The notes under the pieces are model-generated. The model did no database searches and was not told the DNA's origin. It saw nothing but the letters and a program-made list of their open reading frames with translations. Made by a program: the position numbers and the translations under genes. This document shows positions 42,341 through 50,427 of a stretch of 64,000 bases of DNA, piece by piece. Source of the stretch: Flavobacterium sp. MFBS3-15 (GTDB taxonomy: Bacteria; Bacteroidota; Bacteroidia; Flavobacteriales; Flavobacteriaceae); NCBI RefSeq assembly GCF_026107645.2, contig NZ_JAPCHV010000001.1, forward strand, positions 124,001 to 188,000, written 5' to 3'. Numbering within the stretch: position 1 is the stretch's first letter; every line of letters begins with the position of its first letter.

Positions 42341-42442
42341 TTTACGCATTACGACAGACAAAAAGCCATTTCCGAAAACCTTTCGGCGGATGCGATCAAA
42401 AAATCAATTCAAAACTGGAAAGCAGATAAAAGGAGGGTATAG
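42341..42442 (+). pseudogene. orphan C-terminal fragment resembling DUF6526
   Basis: A 33-codon open stretch without a start codon, reading HYDRQKAISENLSADAIKKS and IQNWKADKRRV before a TAG stop. This resembles the C-terminal tail I recall for DUF6526 membrane proteins, the very part missing from the gene at 20484-20852. The frame upstream runs into the operon terminator. Most simply a relic of a second, deleted copy. Confidence 0.5.
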
Positions 42443-42459
42443 TTGCTTTCTAAATTACT

Positions 42460-42496
42460 AAAACAAAAGAGGGACAGCACAAAATGCTATCCCTCT
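42460..42496 (-). terminator. terminator of the hydrophilic-protein gene at 42548
   Basis: AGAGGGACAGCA (42468-42479) pairs with TGCTATCCCTCT (42485-42496) with one mismatch; on the minus strand it is followed by TTTTGTTTTAG. Confidence 0.7.
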
Positions 42497-42547
42497 CCTT
42501 ATAAGATCAGGTTCGGAATTCATGAAATGATTTCTTACCTCTGACCC

Positions 42548-43015
42548 TTAAAAATCGTCGCCGTTATTACTGCGGCCGCTGTTGCGGGTGTCCCTGTCCT
42601 GGCGGTCATCTTCATAATAGTCGCTTGATGACGCATCGCGCCTTTCTTCGTCGTGGAAGCCACGGCCGCTGCCGCGCTGCATTTGGTCATTCTGGTCCCA
42701 GTCGTTGCCGTCTGTGCTGCGGTTGGATCCGCCCATTCGCTGCTCTTCTTTCCAGCTGTCTTCATTTTCGTTGAAGGTCCTGGAGTCCATATCCTGTCTT
42801 TCGTCGCTGCTTCGATTATCCCTTTCCCAACGGGTGTCGTCATTATCGCTCCTCATGTTGCGGGCCTCATCTTCGCTGTCGCGCCAGCTTTCATTTTCGC
42901 GGCCACTCATGCGTTGCGGCTCGTTTTGTCCAAGGTTACCGGTATTTTGGTTCCTGTCGCGGTTTTGGTCATCGCGCCACTCCCGGTCGCGGTTACCGTT
43001 GTTGTCTGTTTGCAT
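42548..43015 (-). CDS. highly hydrophilic, disordered Asp/Arg/Asn-rich protein
   Basis: 155 residues, almost without hydrophobic residues; rich in Asp, Arg, Asn, Glu, Ser and Gln with short recurring pieces such as DRxWRDDQNRDR, RWERDNRSSDERQ and EDDRQDRDTRN. No signal peptide, no domain; expected to be intrinsically disordered. The opposite strand is also open but reads as a Val/Ala-rich mirror and is rejected. A similar small protein starts upstream (43034-43222) and another at 44202-44606. Stress-protective hydrophilin-like roles are a guess. Confidence 0.6.
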   Translation of the reverse strand: MQTDNNGNRDREWRDDQNRDRNQNTGNLGQNEPQRMSGRENESWRDSEDEARNMRSDNDDTRWERDNRSSDERQDMDSRTFNENEDSWKEEQRMGGSNRSTDGNDWDQNDQMQRGSGRGFHDEERRDASSSDYYEDDRQDRDTRNSGRSNNGDDF

Positions 43016-43033
43016 AGTGTTATAGTTTGGATG

Positions 43034-43222
43034 TTAATATTCACGTTTATGTTCTGCCGTGTCACCGTCCTGGATCTTTTGCGGAGTTTTGGTTGCCGAT
43101 TCCTTTTTGGCAGCACCCTTTTCCGCTTCGGAAAAATTGCCTTTCAACTCCCCGGAGTCTTGTTTGTGCAGGGGTGTCCCGCTGGATGATTTAGGTGCCG
43201 GTGTTTGCTTATCTGATGCCAT
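43034..43222 (-). CDS. small hydrophilic Lys/Ser-rich protein
   Basis: 62 residues, MASDKQTPAPKSSSGTPLHK..., rich in Lys, Ser, Thr and Glu, no hydrophobic core. Ends 18 bases before the start of the larger hydrophilic protein, so they share a transcript. Disordered, cytosolic, no family recognised. Confidence 0.55.
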   Translation of the reverse strand: MASDKQTPAPKSSSGTPLHKQDSGELKGNFSEAEKGAAKKESATKTPQKIQDGDTAEHKREY

Positions 43223-43497
43223 GGCGTTATTGTTTTGAGGTTATAATACAAAGTTCGCCATACACTTGCGGAAGGTCACTGCCAATTAACACCGCATTGG
43301 TGCGAAAACACTGGCATAAGAATTTTTAAAGTCATCAACGCCCTGTGTTTGCAGGATGTCCAAAGGAATGCTGTAGTGCAGCCATTGAAAAGTTTAACAA
43401 ACAATTCACTCAAAACATAATGAAAAAATAGTGTTGAGTAACTAATTTAGTGAGAGCTTAATAAGTGAATACTGAATAAAACAAATCACAAAAAACC

Positions 43498-44037
43498 ATG
43501 GCAACCAAAAACTGGACAATAGACCTTGCTCACTCTGAACTGGAATTTAAAATAAGGCACCTTGTAATTTCCACGATAACCGGTAAATTCAGGATATTTT
43601 CCGGGACGATGGTAACGCCCCAACACGACGATTTCAATAATGCTGTTTTTACGCTTGAAGCAGATGTATACAGCATTGATACCAATAATCGTGACAGGGA
43701 CGAACATTTAAAGTCGCCCGATTTCTTCAATGCGGATGCCTTCCCGAAAATTGAATTTAGATCGACATCGTTTATCCATGTAAAAGGTGATGACCACAAA
43801 TTGACAGGGCAGCTTACCATAAAAGGAATTACCAGGGAAGTCGTGCTGGATGTGCTTTTTGGCGGTGAGGCGAAGGATGGATTTGGCATTGACCGTGCGG
43901 GATTTGAAATCAATGGTGTAATCAACCGCAATGATTTTGATATCCATTCGGCCGATGTTACCGAAGCCAGAGGGGTGGTATTGGGAGAGGACATCAGGCT
44001 GCATGCCAACATCCAGTTTACTAACGATCCTGAGTAA
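43498..44037 (+). CDS. YceI family protein
   Basis: 179 residues. Start NWTIDLAHSELEFKIRHLVI and the following strands with DRDEHLKSPDFFNADAFPKI are classic for the YceI lipocalin-like fold, which binds polyisoprenoid or other long lipid chains. No signal peptide is present, so unlike E. coli YceI this copy is cytosolic. It is flanked by the hydrophilic-protein genes on the other strand; the 275 bases before it show no promoter match or other feature. Confidence 0.92.
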   Translation: MATKNWTIDLAHSELEFKIRHLVISTITGKFRIFSGTMVTPQHDDFNNAVFTLEADVYSIDTNNRDRDEHLKSPDFFNADAFPKIEFRSTSFIHVKGDDHKLTGQLTIKGITREVVLDVLFGGEAKDGFGIDRAGFEINGVINRNDFDIHSADVTEARGVVLGEDIRLHANIQFTNDPE

Positions 44038-44070
44038 AGGTTTTTGCCGTGATTGGATAATTCTCGTTTT

Positions 44071-44172
44071 CCGTCAGGTCAATTACGAGGAGAAACGAGG
44101 AAGCAATCGTCCTTGATTTGCAATTGGAGTTATACTGAAAGAATGCTTCGTCGTTCCTCCTCGCAGTGACGG
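44071..44172. repeat. inverted repeat of the CGAGGAG / AAGCAATC family
   Basis: Left arm 44071-44108 (CCGTCAGGTCAATTACGAGG ... GAAGCAATC) and right arm 44141-44172 (GAATGCTTCGTCGTTCCTCC ... GTGACGG) are imperfect complements about 30 bases apart. MITE-like dispersed element, non-coding. Confidence 0.75.
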
Positions 44173-44201
44173 TACTAAGGTGTATTCGTACCTAATTAAA
44201 A

Positions 44202-44606
44202 TTATTCCCCCACATGGGTATTGCCCCTGTGTTTGTCGTTGCCGGCCTGCACACGGCCTTTTTCCGTATCAGAATTGAAATCACGGTTCTCGGCAGTTTC
44301 TACATCTTCTGCTTCGTTGGCAGTGCCGCGGCTCTTGTCAACCACTCTTCCGTCATCACTGGTGGTTTTATCATTATCGCTCACAGGTGTCGCTTGTTTT
44401 TCGTCTACATCGCGGGCACGCTGCACAGTTTCTGTACTGCCTTCTTTGTTCTTTTCAAGCTCCATCTTCAGCTTGTCGGCCGAAGGGTCGTAGTTATTCG
44501 GCAGGTTATCACCGCTAAACCCTTCGTTCCTGTCGCTTTTTTTCTCCTGGTTGTTCATTTTTTTTGAGCCCAGGTCTTTTGGGTCGTCTGTTCCTCCGTT
44601 ATTCAT
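44202..44606 (-). CDS. highly hydrophilic disordered protein
   Basis: 134 residues, MNNGGTDDPKDLGSKKMNNQ..., rich in Asn, Asp, Lys, Glu and Thr; ends GNDKHRGNTHVGE. No signal peptide or domain. Third member of a group of very hydrophilic proteins in this 2-kb stretch; sequences are not alike beyond composition. Located directly downstream of the DUF4468 gene (16-base gap), possibly one transcript. Confidence 0.55.
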   Translation of the reverse strand: MNNGGTDDPKDLGSKKMNNQEKKSDRNEGFSGDNLPNNYDPSADKLKMELEKNKEGSTETVQRARDVDEKQATPVSDNDKTTSDDGRVVDKSRGTANEAEDVETAENRDFNSDTEKGRVQAGNDKHRGNTHVGE

Positions 44607-44622
44607 GGCAATTATTTTTAGG

Positions 44623-45126
44623 TTATCTGAAATTGATGATGAAGTTATAGTGCGATGTTACAATGTCGTTTACCGTTCGTTCCAATGACGGCTTCAGGTC
44701 GGTATACCCATCCTTCAGTTTTCCTTCCGGTGTGAAGTAATCCGGTATTTTATAAGTAATGAGTTTATCTCCATCGCTATAAATGTCATCTGTCGCAAAG
44801 GCCACGGTATAACGATTTTCATAAAATGTTATCTTCATGCTGTAGTGTATCCGGTGACTATGCGTTTCTCCCCTGTCACGGTAAAAAAAACCATTCCTCT
44901 TATATGCGCTGATGGTCAGTGAGTTTGTGGTGACCTCTGTGACATCGGCACCGCTTTCCTTCCGATTGAATTCCTGTGCCCATGCTGTGGTTATCTCGAT
45001 CAGTTTGTCATTTGGCGTTGCGGGAATAGAAACCTCTATGGGATCAAAGCCATAAGGCTCCAGTTCCATCTTAGGTGGCTGAGCCAGTGCGGACACCGAA
45101 AGGAATAAAAATACCAGGCGGTACAT
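44623..45126 (-). CDS. DUF4468 domain protein, secreted
   Basis: 167 residues from the ATG at 45126, starting with signal peptide MYRLVFLFLSVSALA. The mature protein has the alternating strand/helix pattern of the TBP-like DUF4468 domain (KLIEITTAWAQEFNR, then YSMKITFYENRYTVAFATDD). Periplasmic, role unknown. The ATG lies one base after the stop of the upstream small protein, so the two are translationally linked. Confidence 0.78.
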   Translation of the reverse strand: MYRLVFLFLSVSALAQPPKMELEPYGFDPIEVSIPATPNDKLIEITTAWAQEFNRKESGADVTEVTTNSLTISAYKRNGFFYRDRGETHSHRIHYSMKITFYENRYTVAFATDDIYSDGDKLITYKIPDYFTPEGKLKDGYTDLKPSLERTVNDIVTSHYNFIINFR

Positions 45127-45127
45127 A

Positions 45128-45388
45128 TCAGGCTTTTTTAAGGGCTTTTTCAAACTCATCCTTAATCATGCCTGTAGAAACCAGAAACGGCTTCTTGGTA
45201 ATGGTAACGTTGATACTGTCCCCTTCTATGGTATAATTTCCGGCAAAGCTGCCCACGGGGGTATCGCCCTCAAAGCTGCCTTGTTGCTCATCGCCTGCTA
45301 CCTTACCCTTGTCGCCGACAGTATTTTTTATCTTGTTGAGTAATTGGGATTTATCGCCCGGATAGGTTACGGTAAATTGACTTGCCAT
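45128..45388 (-). CDS. small conserved-looking protein with strand-rich fold
   Basis: 86 residues from 45388 (MASQFTVTYPGDKSQLLNKI). Basic start, alternating strands VGSFAGNYTIEGDSINVTIT and a C-terminal helix GMIKDEFEKALKKA. No signal peptide. I do not recognise the family; the pattern resembles small polyhydroxyalkanoic-acid-system-like proteins, which is only a suggestion. An upstream start at 45424 adds unlikely residues. Confidence 0.6.
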   Translation of the reverse strand: MASQFTVTYPGDKSQLLNKIKNTVGDKGKVAGDEQQGSFEGDTPVGSFAGNYTIEGDSINVTITKKPFLVSTGMIKDEFEKALKKA

Positions 45389-45453
45389 GATTTTTGTATT
45401 TAAGTTAATACGTAAATTTAACAAATCCCCAACCGATAAGTGTTTAGCTTATG

Positions 45454-46248
45454 TTAAACGTTCTCATCCCGGATGATGAACCTGCCTTTATCCGGATCAA
45501 AAATGATGTCCGGATCATCGAACAGCGTATCGAATGTTTTTTGGCTAACGAGGTGTTGCGGCGTACCCTGAATGGTTTTCCTGCCGTTCATCACAATGAT
45601 TTCATCACTCATTTGCAATGCCAGGTCAAGGTCGTGGGTAGAGTAAAGGATGCATTTTCCGGCTTCAGCGGCCAGTTTTTTCAGCAGGCGCAAGAGGTTG
45701 GCTTTATGCAGCAGGTCGAGGTGGGTGGTAGGCTCGTCGAGGATGATGAGCGGTGTATCCTGTGCCAGCGCACGTGCTATCAAAACTTTTTGCAGCTGGC
45801 CGTCGCTTATCTCGTGATGCCTCCTGTGGGAAAGGTGGCCTATCTGTGTAAGCTGAAGCGCCTTTTCCACCTGTGCGAGATCTTCACCGGAAAGCGACCC
45901 CAGCCAGTTGGTATAGGGCTGCCTGCCCAGGGCCACGAGCTCAAACACGGTAAGGTTGCTGGGCGGCAGGCTTTCCGTCAGCACAATGCTGAGGTGTTGT
46001 GCCAGTTCTTTTGCAGGATAGGAGGGAAGGCTTTTGCCATTGAGCAAAACAGTTCCGGAAAGGGGTGGCTGTATGCCTGTGAGCGTACGCAACAAGGTTG
46101 ATTTCCCGATGCCGTTCGCCCCGATGAGTGCATTAAGGCTGCCTGCTTTTAAAGACATATTGATATCCCGGGCGATAATTGCGCTGTTTTTACCTGAATA
46201 ACCTATGCCGAGGTTTTCTGTTACCAAGATGTTTTTCCTGTTTTCCAT
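45454..46248 (-). CDS. ABC importer ATPase (BtuD/FecE type)
   Basis: 264 residues from the ATG at 46248, which overlaps the permease stop by one base (TGATG). Walker A GANGIGKST (43-51), signature ISDGQLQK in place of LSGGQ, Walker B LIILDEPT and the H-loop HDLDLA are visible. This is the ATPase of an import system for iron-siderophore, heme or cobalamin. Third gene of the operon binding protein - permease - ATPase. Confidence 0.93.
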   Translation of the reverse strand: MENRKNILVTENLGIGYSGKNSAIIARDINMSLKAGSLNALIGANGIGKSTLLRTLTGIQPPLSGTVLLNGKSLPSYPAKELAQHLSIVLTESLPPSNLTVFELVALGRQPYTNWLGSLSGEDLAQVEKALQLTQIGHLSHRRHHEISDGQLQKVLIARALAQDTPLIILDEPTTHLDLLHKANLLRLLKKLAAEAGKCILYSTHDLDLALQMSDEIIVMNGRKTIQGTPQHLVSQKTFDTLFDDPDIIFDPDKGRFIIRDENV

Positions 46249-47282
46249 CAGCTGAATACTCCTTTCTGTTTGCGCATCAGCAGCCATATTACTATAGGTG
46301 CGCCAATGATGGATGTTATGGCATTTATAGGCAGTACGTTTTCGCTGCCGGGCAGTTGGGTAAAAGTATCGCAAATGAGCAATATTATTGCGCCTGTCAG
46401 CAGTGAGGCCCAAAACAGCACCAAATGGCTGCTGGTGCGAAAAGCAAGCTTGGCAATATGCGGCACGACCAGGCCAATAAAGGCTATTGGCCCGGCAAAT
46501 GCGGTGATGCATCCGGTTAATAGGCTAGCTGCCAGTATGATTATAAAGCGCGTCCGTTTAAAATTGATGCCAAGGCTTTTGGCATAGCGTTCGCCCAGTA
46601 ATAAAGCATCAAGGGGCTTGATGCAGGCAGCAGACAGCATAAGTCCGGTCAATACAATTACTCCCATTATCAGGATGGTGCTCCAGGGTAGGTTGCCAAG
46701 GCTTCCCAGTGCCCAAAATGTATATTTTTGAAGTTGTTCAGCGCTGCTGAAGTAGGTGAGTACGCCAACAATAGCGCCTGCAAAACTCGAGAACATCAGG
46801 CCGATAATGAGGATGGCCATGGTGTCGCGAAGGCGCTGTGCCACCACCAGTATGGCCATGAGGACAAGAAAGCTGCCCAGTGTTGCTGCAAGCACTACGC
46901 CGTAGGCCGAAAGGAAAAAACCTGCCAACACACCCGGCAATAGCCCCGAACCGAGGATGACAAATGCAACACCCAAACCCGCACCGGAGGACAGCCCCAA
47001 CACATCCGGGCCTGCGAGCGGGTTGCGGAAAAGCGTCTGCATCAGTAGCCCGCTGACGGACAATCCCATACCTGTAAGCAGCGCCGTAACGGCTTTAGGG
47101 AAGCGGTAGTTCAGTATGATATAGTCCCATGCAGGTTTGGAGGCATTGCCGCCGGTAAGGGTTTCAAACACTTCGCCTAAGGGTATTTTTACCGCGCCCA
47201 GACTGATATTGGCCAAAAAGAGGAAGGCCAGGGCAAAGCCAAGCAGGGTAAAAACAGCTATGTTCCGCTTTTTGTTCCGCAT
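46248..47282 (-). CDS. FecCD/BtuC-type ABC importer permease
   Basis: 344 residues, very hydrophobic, with nine or ten helices and the family motifs TGMGLSVSGLLMQTLFRNPL and GPDVLGLSSGAGLGV near residues 70-110. The C-terminal TFTQLPGSENVLPINAITSI is typical of BtuC/FhuB-like permeases. Start and stop overlap the neighbours by one base each (TAATG, TGATG), indicating strict co-translation. Confidence 0.95.
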   Translation of the reverse strand: MRNKKRNIAVFTLLGFALAFLFLANISLGAVKIPLGEVFETLTGGNASKPAWDYIILNYRFPKAVTALLTGMGLSVSGLLMQTLFRNPLAGPDVLGLSSGAGLGVAFVILGSGLLPGVLAGFFLSAYGVVLAATLGSFLVLMAILVVAQRLRDTMAILIIGLMFSSFAGAIVGVLTYFSSAEQLQKYTFWALGSLGNLPWSTILIMGVIVLTGLMLSAACIKPLDALLLGERYAKSLGINFKRTRFIIILAASLLTGCITAFAGPIAFIGLVVPHIAKLAFRTSSHLVLFWASLLTGAIILLICDTFTQLPGSENVLPINAITSIIGAPIVIWLLMRKQKGVFS

Positions 47283-48418
47283 TATTTCAGTCGCTCGAAG
47301 AATTGGAGTTGATACCCTGGCAGCAGCTCCGGATGTAGTATGGCAATAAGGTCCTTCAGCACCAGGTCAGGACGGTTATTGGCGAGTTCATAGTAGATGA
47401 GCCCGCCTGTCTTTCCTTTTTTATTGGAGGAAGAATACACCTGCTTGTCCTTGAACGATTTGAACTGCGTATAGTGCGGGTTGGCATCGGTCATGTCCTT
47501 TAGGGAGGTGTACTGGCTCGGGCCAATCCAGAAGTCGGCATTCTCCGCCCTGTCCAGCACTGTTTCCAGCGAAAGACTGAGGCTGCCCGTTCCTTCGGAA
47601 CCTGCCCAAAGGTAATCGGCACCCGCATCTTTCAGGAATAATGCCCCCCAGCTGCCGCCCTGGGGCATGTACCATTGGTTTTGGTAAATGGCACCGCAAA
47701 GCACGGTGGGTTTTGCTTTGGCTTTTTGTGCCAGTGCCAGCGCATCATTATATTCTTTTTCAATTTTGGCAAACAGCTCATCGGCTTTCGCTTCCTGATC
47801 ATACAGCGCACCGAAAAATTTGATCCATTCGGCCTTCCCCAGCGGCGATTGTTCGTTCCAGTCGCCGTTATACAGCACTTTCATGCCGCTTTGCACCAGG
47901 TTATCCATGGTCTTGTTATGGCTACTGATACTGAACCCTACCAATGCATCGGGGTTGAGGTCGAGCAGTACTTCGGTATTAAGCTGCTCATTTTTACCAA
48001 CTTCCTTTACCATTCCCGCATCTATGCGTGCCCTTGTCTTTTCGGAAGAAATGAAATTCATGTCGGGAAAGCCTATCAGTGTGTTTTCCGCACCAAGCAT
48101 TTCAAGCGACGGGATGTGGGTAGTTGAGGTTACCACTATGGTTTTAAGCGGTACCTGAATTATTGGAAACTTTTTGAACTTATCAGGTATCACCGCATTT
48201 TTTTTCTTTTGCATCACATAAGTAAAAACCTCTTTCGAGTCCGGCCATGGGTTGGTGACCATAACGAGTGTATAGCCTCCATAGCGATAAATTTCCAGGC
48301 CTTTTGCATGCTTTATCGAATTACTGACAATTGTTGAGGCTGATTTGAGGACTGTCGGTTCCTGCTTACATCCGGTAAAAGCCACGGCAATGAACAGTAT
48401 GCAGAGTATTTTTTTCAT
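47282..48418 (-). CDS. substrate-binding lipoprotein of the BtuF/FecB class
   Basis: 378 residues from 48418 with lipoprotein signal MKKILCILFIAVAFTGC (C17). Two-lobed TroA-like fold: VTSTTHIPSLEMLGAENTLI (about 110-129) and the domain with LLDLNPDALVGFSISSHNKT. A longer upstream start (48466) is not needed. Substrate cannot be fixed; no siderophore or B12 genes and no cobalamin riboswitch are seen nearby. First gene of the import operon. Confidence 0.9.
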   Translation of the reverse strand: MKKILCILFIAVAFTGCKQEPTVLKSASTIVSNSIKHAKGLEIYRYGGYTLVMVTNPWPDSKEVFTYVMQKKKNAVIPDKFKKFPIIQVPLKTIVVTSTTHIPSLEMLGAENTLIGFPDMNFISSEKTRARIDAGMVKEVGKNEQLNTEVLLDLNPDALVGFSISSHNKTMDNLVQSGMKVLYNGDWNEQSPLGKAEWIKFFGALYDQEAKADELFAKIEKEYNDALALAQKAKAKPTVLCGAIYQNQWYMPQGGSWGALFLKDAGADYLWAGSEGTGSLSLSLETVLDRAENADFWIGPSQYTSLKDMTDANPHYTQFKSFKDKQVYSSSNKKGKTGGLIYYELANNRPDLVLKDLIAILHPELLPGYQLQFFERLK

Positions 48419-48435
48419 GAATGTGTATGTTCCCG

Positions 48436-48443
48436 CAAATTTA
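48436..48443 (-). promoter_or_regulatory. candidate promoter (-7 box) of the import operon
   Basis: TAAATTTG on the minus strand 18 bases upstream of the start codon; exact -7 match, -33 element weak, as often seen for regulated promoters. Confidence 0.45.
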
Positions 48444-48573
48444 TGGGATAATTTATTTTTAACCACGAATTACACAATTTCACTAATTAGATTGGTCAAT
48501 AAAAGATAACAATTGCGTCTTTCCGGTATAATGTAATGCAATTTTTGAAGTTTGTGTGATTTGTGCTTAAAAA

Positions 48574-49026
48574 CTACTTCACTTTGATGCTCCATTCAAA
48601 CTCCATTTCAGAAACCTGATCGCCTTTTTGGTCTGTCCCAATGGATTTCATCCAGAAGGTTTGCCCTTCGCCGGTTGCTATAGCCGTTTGTATGGCTTGG
48701 TCTATCAGGTGGCCGTCGTTGCAGGTAAAGGTAATCCTGCCCGTGGCTTTCTTGGAAAAATTGCCTTTGTTGTTGGCTACGAGCATCGATATTTTCTTGC
48801 CGCTTTTCTTTATGTGGTACATCACTAATGCGCCTGTGGTAAGCTCCGCTGCCATGGCCTGCACGGCAAAATACATGGAGTTAAAAGGATTTTGGTTGAA
48901 CCACCTGTGCTTTACCGCAGCAATGCAAAGAGTGGGCGAAATTTCCTTTACGCGCACCCCGCTCCAAAATGCGGAAGGCAGCTTGAAGAAAAGGAAGGTA
49001 TTGAGCTTAGAGGGCGTGAATTCCAT
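48574..49026 (-). CDS. DUF4442 hotdog-fold protein
   Basis: 150 residues. Pattern of DUF4442, a hotdog-fold relative of acyl-CoA thioesterases: HRWFNQNPFNSMYFAVQAMA (about 40-59), which includes the NPF..M.FAAQ-type motif, then strands with KGNFSKKATGRITFTC. Cytosolic. Likely handles acyl-thioesters; actual activity unknown. Single gene. Confidence 0.85.
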   Translation of the reverse strand: MEFTPSKLNTFLFFKLPSAFWSGVRVKEISPTLCIAAVKHRWFNQNPFNSMYFAVQAMAAELTTGALVMYHIKKSGKKISMLVANNKGNFSKKATGRITFTCNDGHLIDQAIQTAIATGEGQTFWMKSIGTDQKGDQVSEMEFEWSIKVK

Positions 49027-49109
49027 ATTTTACTGTATTTTTTGCTAAAATACAGATAATTATCGAATTTAATAAATGTTAATATTTTGTTAAATATTAG
49101 TACTTTGTA

Positions 49110-49141
49110 TTGCATAATACCTGACGATAGCCATATATTTG
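49110..49141 (+). promoter_or_regulatory. promoter of the DUF4870 operon
   Basis: TTG (49110-49112), 21 bases, TATATTTG (49134-49141), full consensus; 31 bases before the ATG at 49173. Confidence 0.7.
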
Positions 49142-49172
49142 CATAGGATATTAATTGATATAAGCATATACT

Positions 49173-49625
49173 ATGGAAACCACAAGTAGTAAAAATACAT
49201 CAGTACTGTTGCAGCTCAGCGCATTGTCGCAATATATTTTCCCTTTGGGCAACTTCATTTTCCCGACGCTGATATGGAGCATTAAGAAGCATGAATCTAA
49301 ATTTGTAGATGAGAATGGTAAGCAGGCCATCAACTTCCAGCTTAGCCTTTTGATGTACTCGCTGGTTTTGGGTATCATCGCGGTGCCTATTTTCATCTAT
49401 ACTTTGTTCAGCGACGTGAGCTTTAAAATGGTTAACGACGGCGACTGGGTGTTGGAGGAGCTATCGGCAGGGAGGGTTACAGGGCTTGTCATCATAGGTG
49501 CTGTTGCGGCTTTCATTTTTTTACTACTAAAAGTGGCCGAGTTTTTCCTTATCATTTACGCCGCGGTAAAAAACAGCAACGGAGAGAATTATAGATATCC
49601 GTTAACCATTAATTTTATAAAATAA
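49173..49625 (+). CDS. DUF4870 membrane protein
   Basis: 150 residues. DUF4870 pattern: an N-terminal LSALSQYIFPLGNFIFPTLI, the conserved loop HESKFVDENGKQAINFQLSL, then two helices near 60-78 and 100-130. Small inner-membrane protein of unknown role, common in Bacteroidetes. Its stop overlaps the next start by one base (TAATG). First gene of a co-directional group leading to PadR and PspC. Confidence 0.85.
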   Translation: METTSSKNTSVLLQLSALSQYIFPLGNFIFPTLIWSIKKHESKFVDENGKQAINFQLSLLMYSLVLGIIAVPIFIYTLFSDVSFKMVNDGDWVLEELSAGRVTGLVIIGAVAAFIFLLLKVAEFFLIIYAAVKNSNGENYRYPLTINFIK

Positions 49626-50005
49626 TGAAAAGGATAGCAGTATTAATGGCGCTTGCAATTGCATTTTTTTCCTGCAACTCACGGTATGAGCAGGAGAATG
49701 ACGACAAAGGCAATATTATGCGCAAGACAAGCGAGAAAACGCCTTTTACTAATTACTCGCTTGAAATGAGAGGTAATTTTGACTATAGCGAAGACGGTGT
49801 GCAGATAACCGGGGTTCCCGAAGGCGGTTATGCTAACTATTCGTACAATGACATAGAAATAGAAGTGCGTAAGGGTAAGGGCAATGCGCCGGAAATATCC
49901 ATTTATGAAAAAGGGGAGAAGGTAGCCCCGGAAAGCGAAAAAGGCAGGGACCTGCTGGAAGATGCCATAGGGCGTATGCAGGATCTTCAGGAACGCTACG
50001 AATAA
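49625..50005 (+). CDS. small lipoprotein
   Basis: 126 residues, lipoprotein signal MKRIAVLMALAIAFFSC (C17). The mature part is acidic with alternating strands (YSLEMRGNFDYSEDGVQITG) and a charged helix at the end. No family recognised. Translationally coupled to the DUF4870 gene. Confidence 0.7.
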   Translation: MKRIAVLMALAIAFFSCNSRYEQENDDKGNIMRKTSEKTPFTNYSLEMRGNFDYSEDGVQITGVPEGGYANYSYNDIEIEVRKGKGNAPEISIYEKGEKVAPESEKGRDLLEDAIGRMQDLQERYE

Positions 50006-50091
50006 GAATCAGCCGACCAATTATAATTCAATCATCATCAATCAATCATCAATCAAAAAATGGACAGTTTAATCATCAAACATGAAAGCTT

Positions 50092-50424
50092 ATGAACATT
50101 GAGAATACCAAGGCACAGATGCGAAAAGGGGTTTTGGAATTCTGTATCCTGTGCGTGCTTAAGCAAAAGGACGCCTACACATCAGAAATCCTTGACACCC
50201 TCAAGAGCGCAAGGCTGCTTGTAGTGGAAGGTACCGTATACCCGCTGCTTACGCGATTAAAGAACGACGGCCTCCTTAGCTACCGCTGGGAGGAATCAAC
50301 ATCGGGGCCGCCACGCAAATACTACGGCCTGACCGATGAGGGGCACGAATTTTTAAAAGAACTAAACGTCACGTGGACGGAACTATCCGACGCAGTAAAT
50401 ATCATAACCAGTCAAAAAGCATAA
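50092..50424 (+). CDS. PadR family transcriptional regulator
   Basis: 110 residues. Winged helix: MRKGVLEFCILCVLKQKDAY (about 10-29), TVYPLLTRLKNDGLLSYRWE (about 48-67), then PPRKYYGLTDEGHEFL. PadR regulators respond to small molecules or envelope signals. The PspC gene follows after 3 bases, so this is the probable local regulator of the PspC/head-GIN operon. Confidence 0.92.
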   Translation: MNIENTKAQMRKGVLEFCILCVLKQKDAYTSEILDTLKSARLLVVEGTVYPLLTRLKNDGLLSYRWEESTSGPPRKYYGLTDEGHEFLKELNVTWTELSDAVNIITSQKA

Positions 50425-50427
50425 GTC

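Noticed and set aside
42653..43189. Val/Ala-rich frame opposite the hydrophilic proteins
   Set aside because: It is the complement of Asp/Asn/Arg-rich codons; no start context, and it runs across the boundary between two opposite genes.
45454..46512. Longer form of the ABC ATPase starting inside the permease gene
   Set aside because: The extra 88 residues read as the permease in another frame; the ATG at 46248 gives the normal length and couples to the permease stop.
48419..48573. Possible cobalamin riboswitch before the BtuF-like gene
   Set aside because: The gap is short and lacks a B12-box-like block or a large fold, so substrate cannot be inferred.
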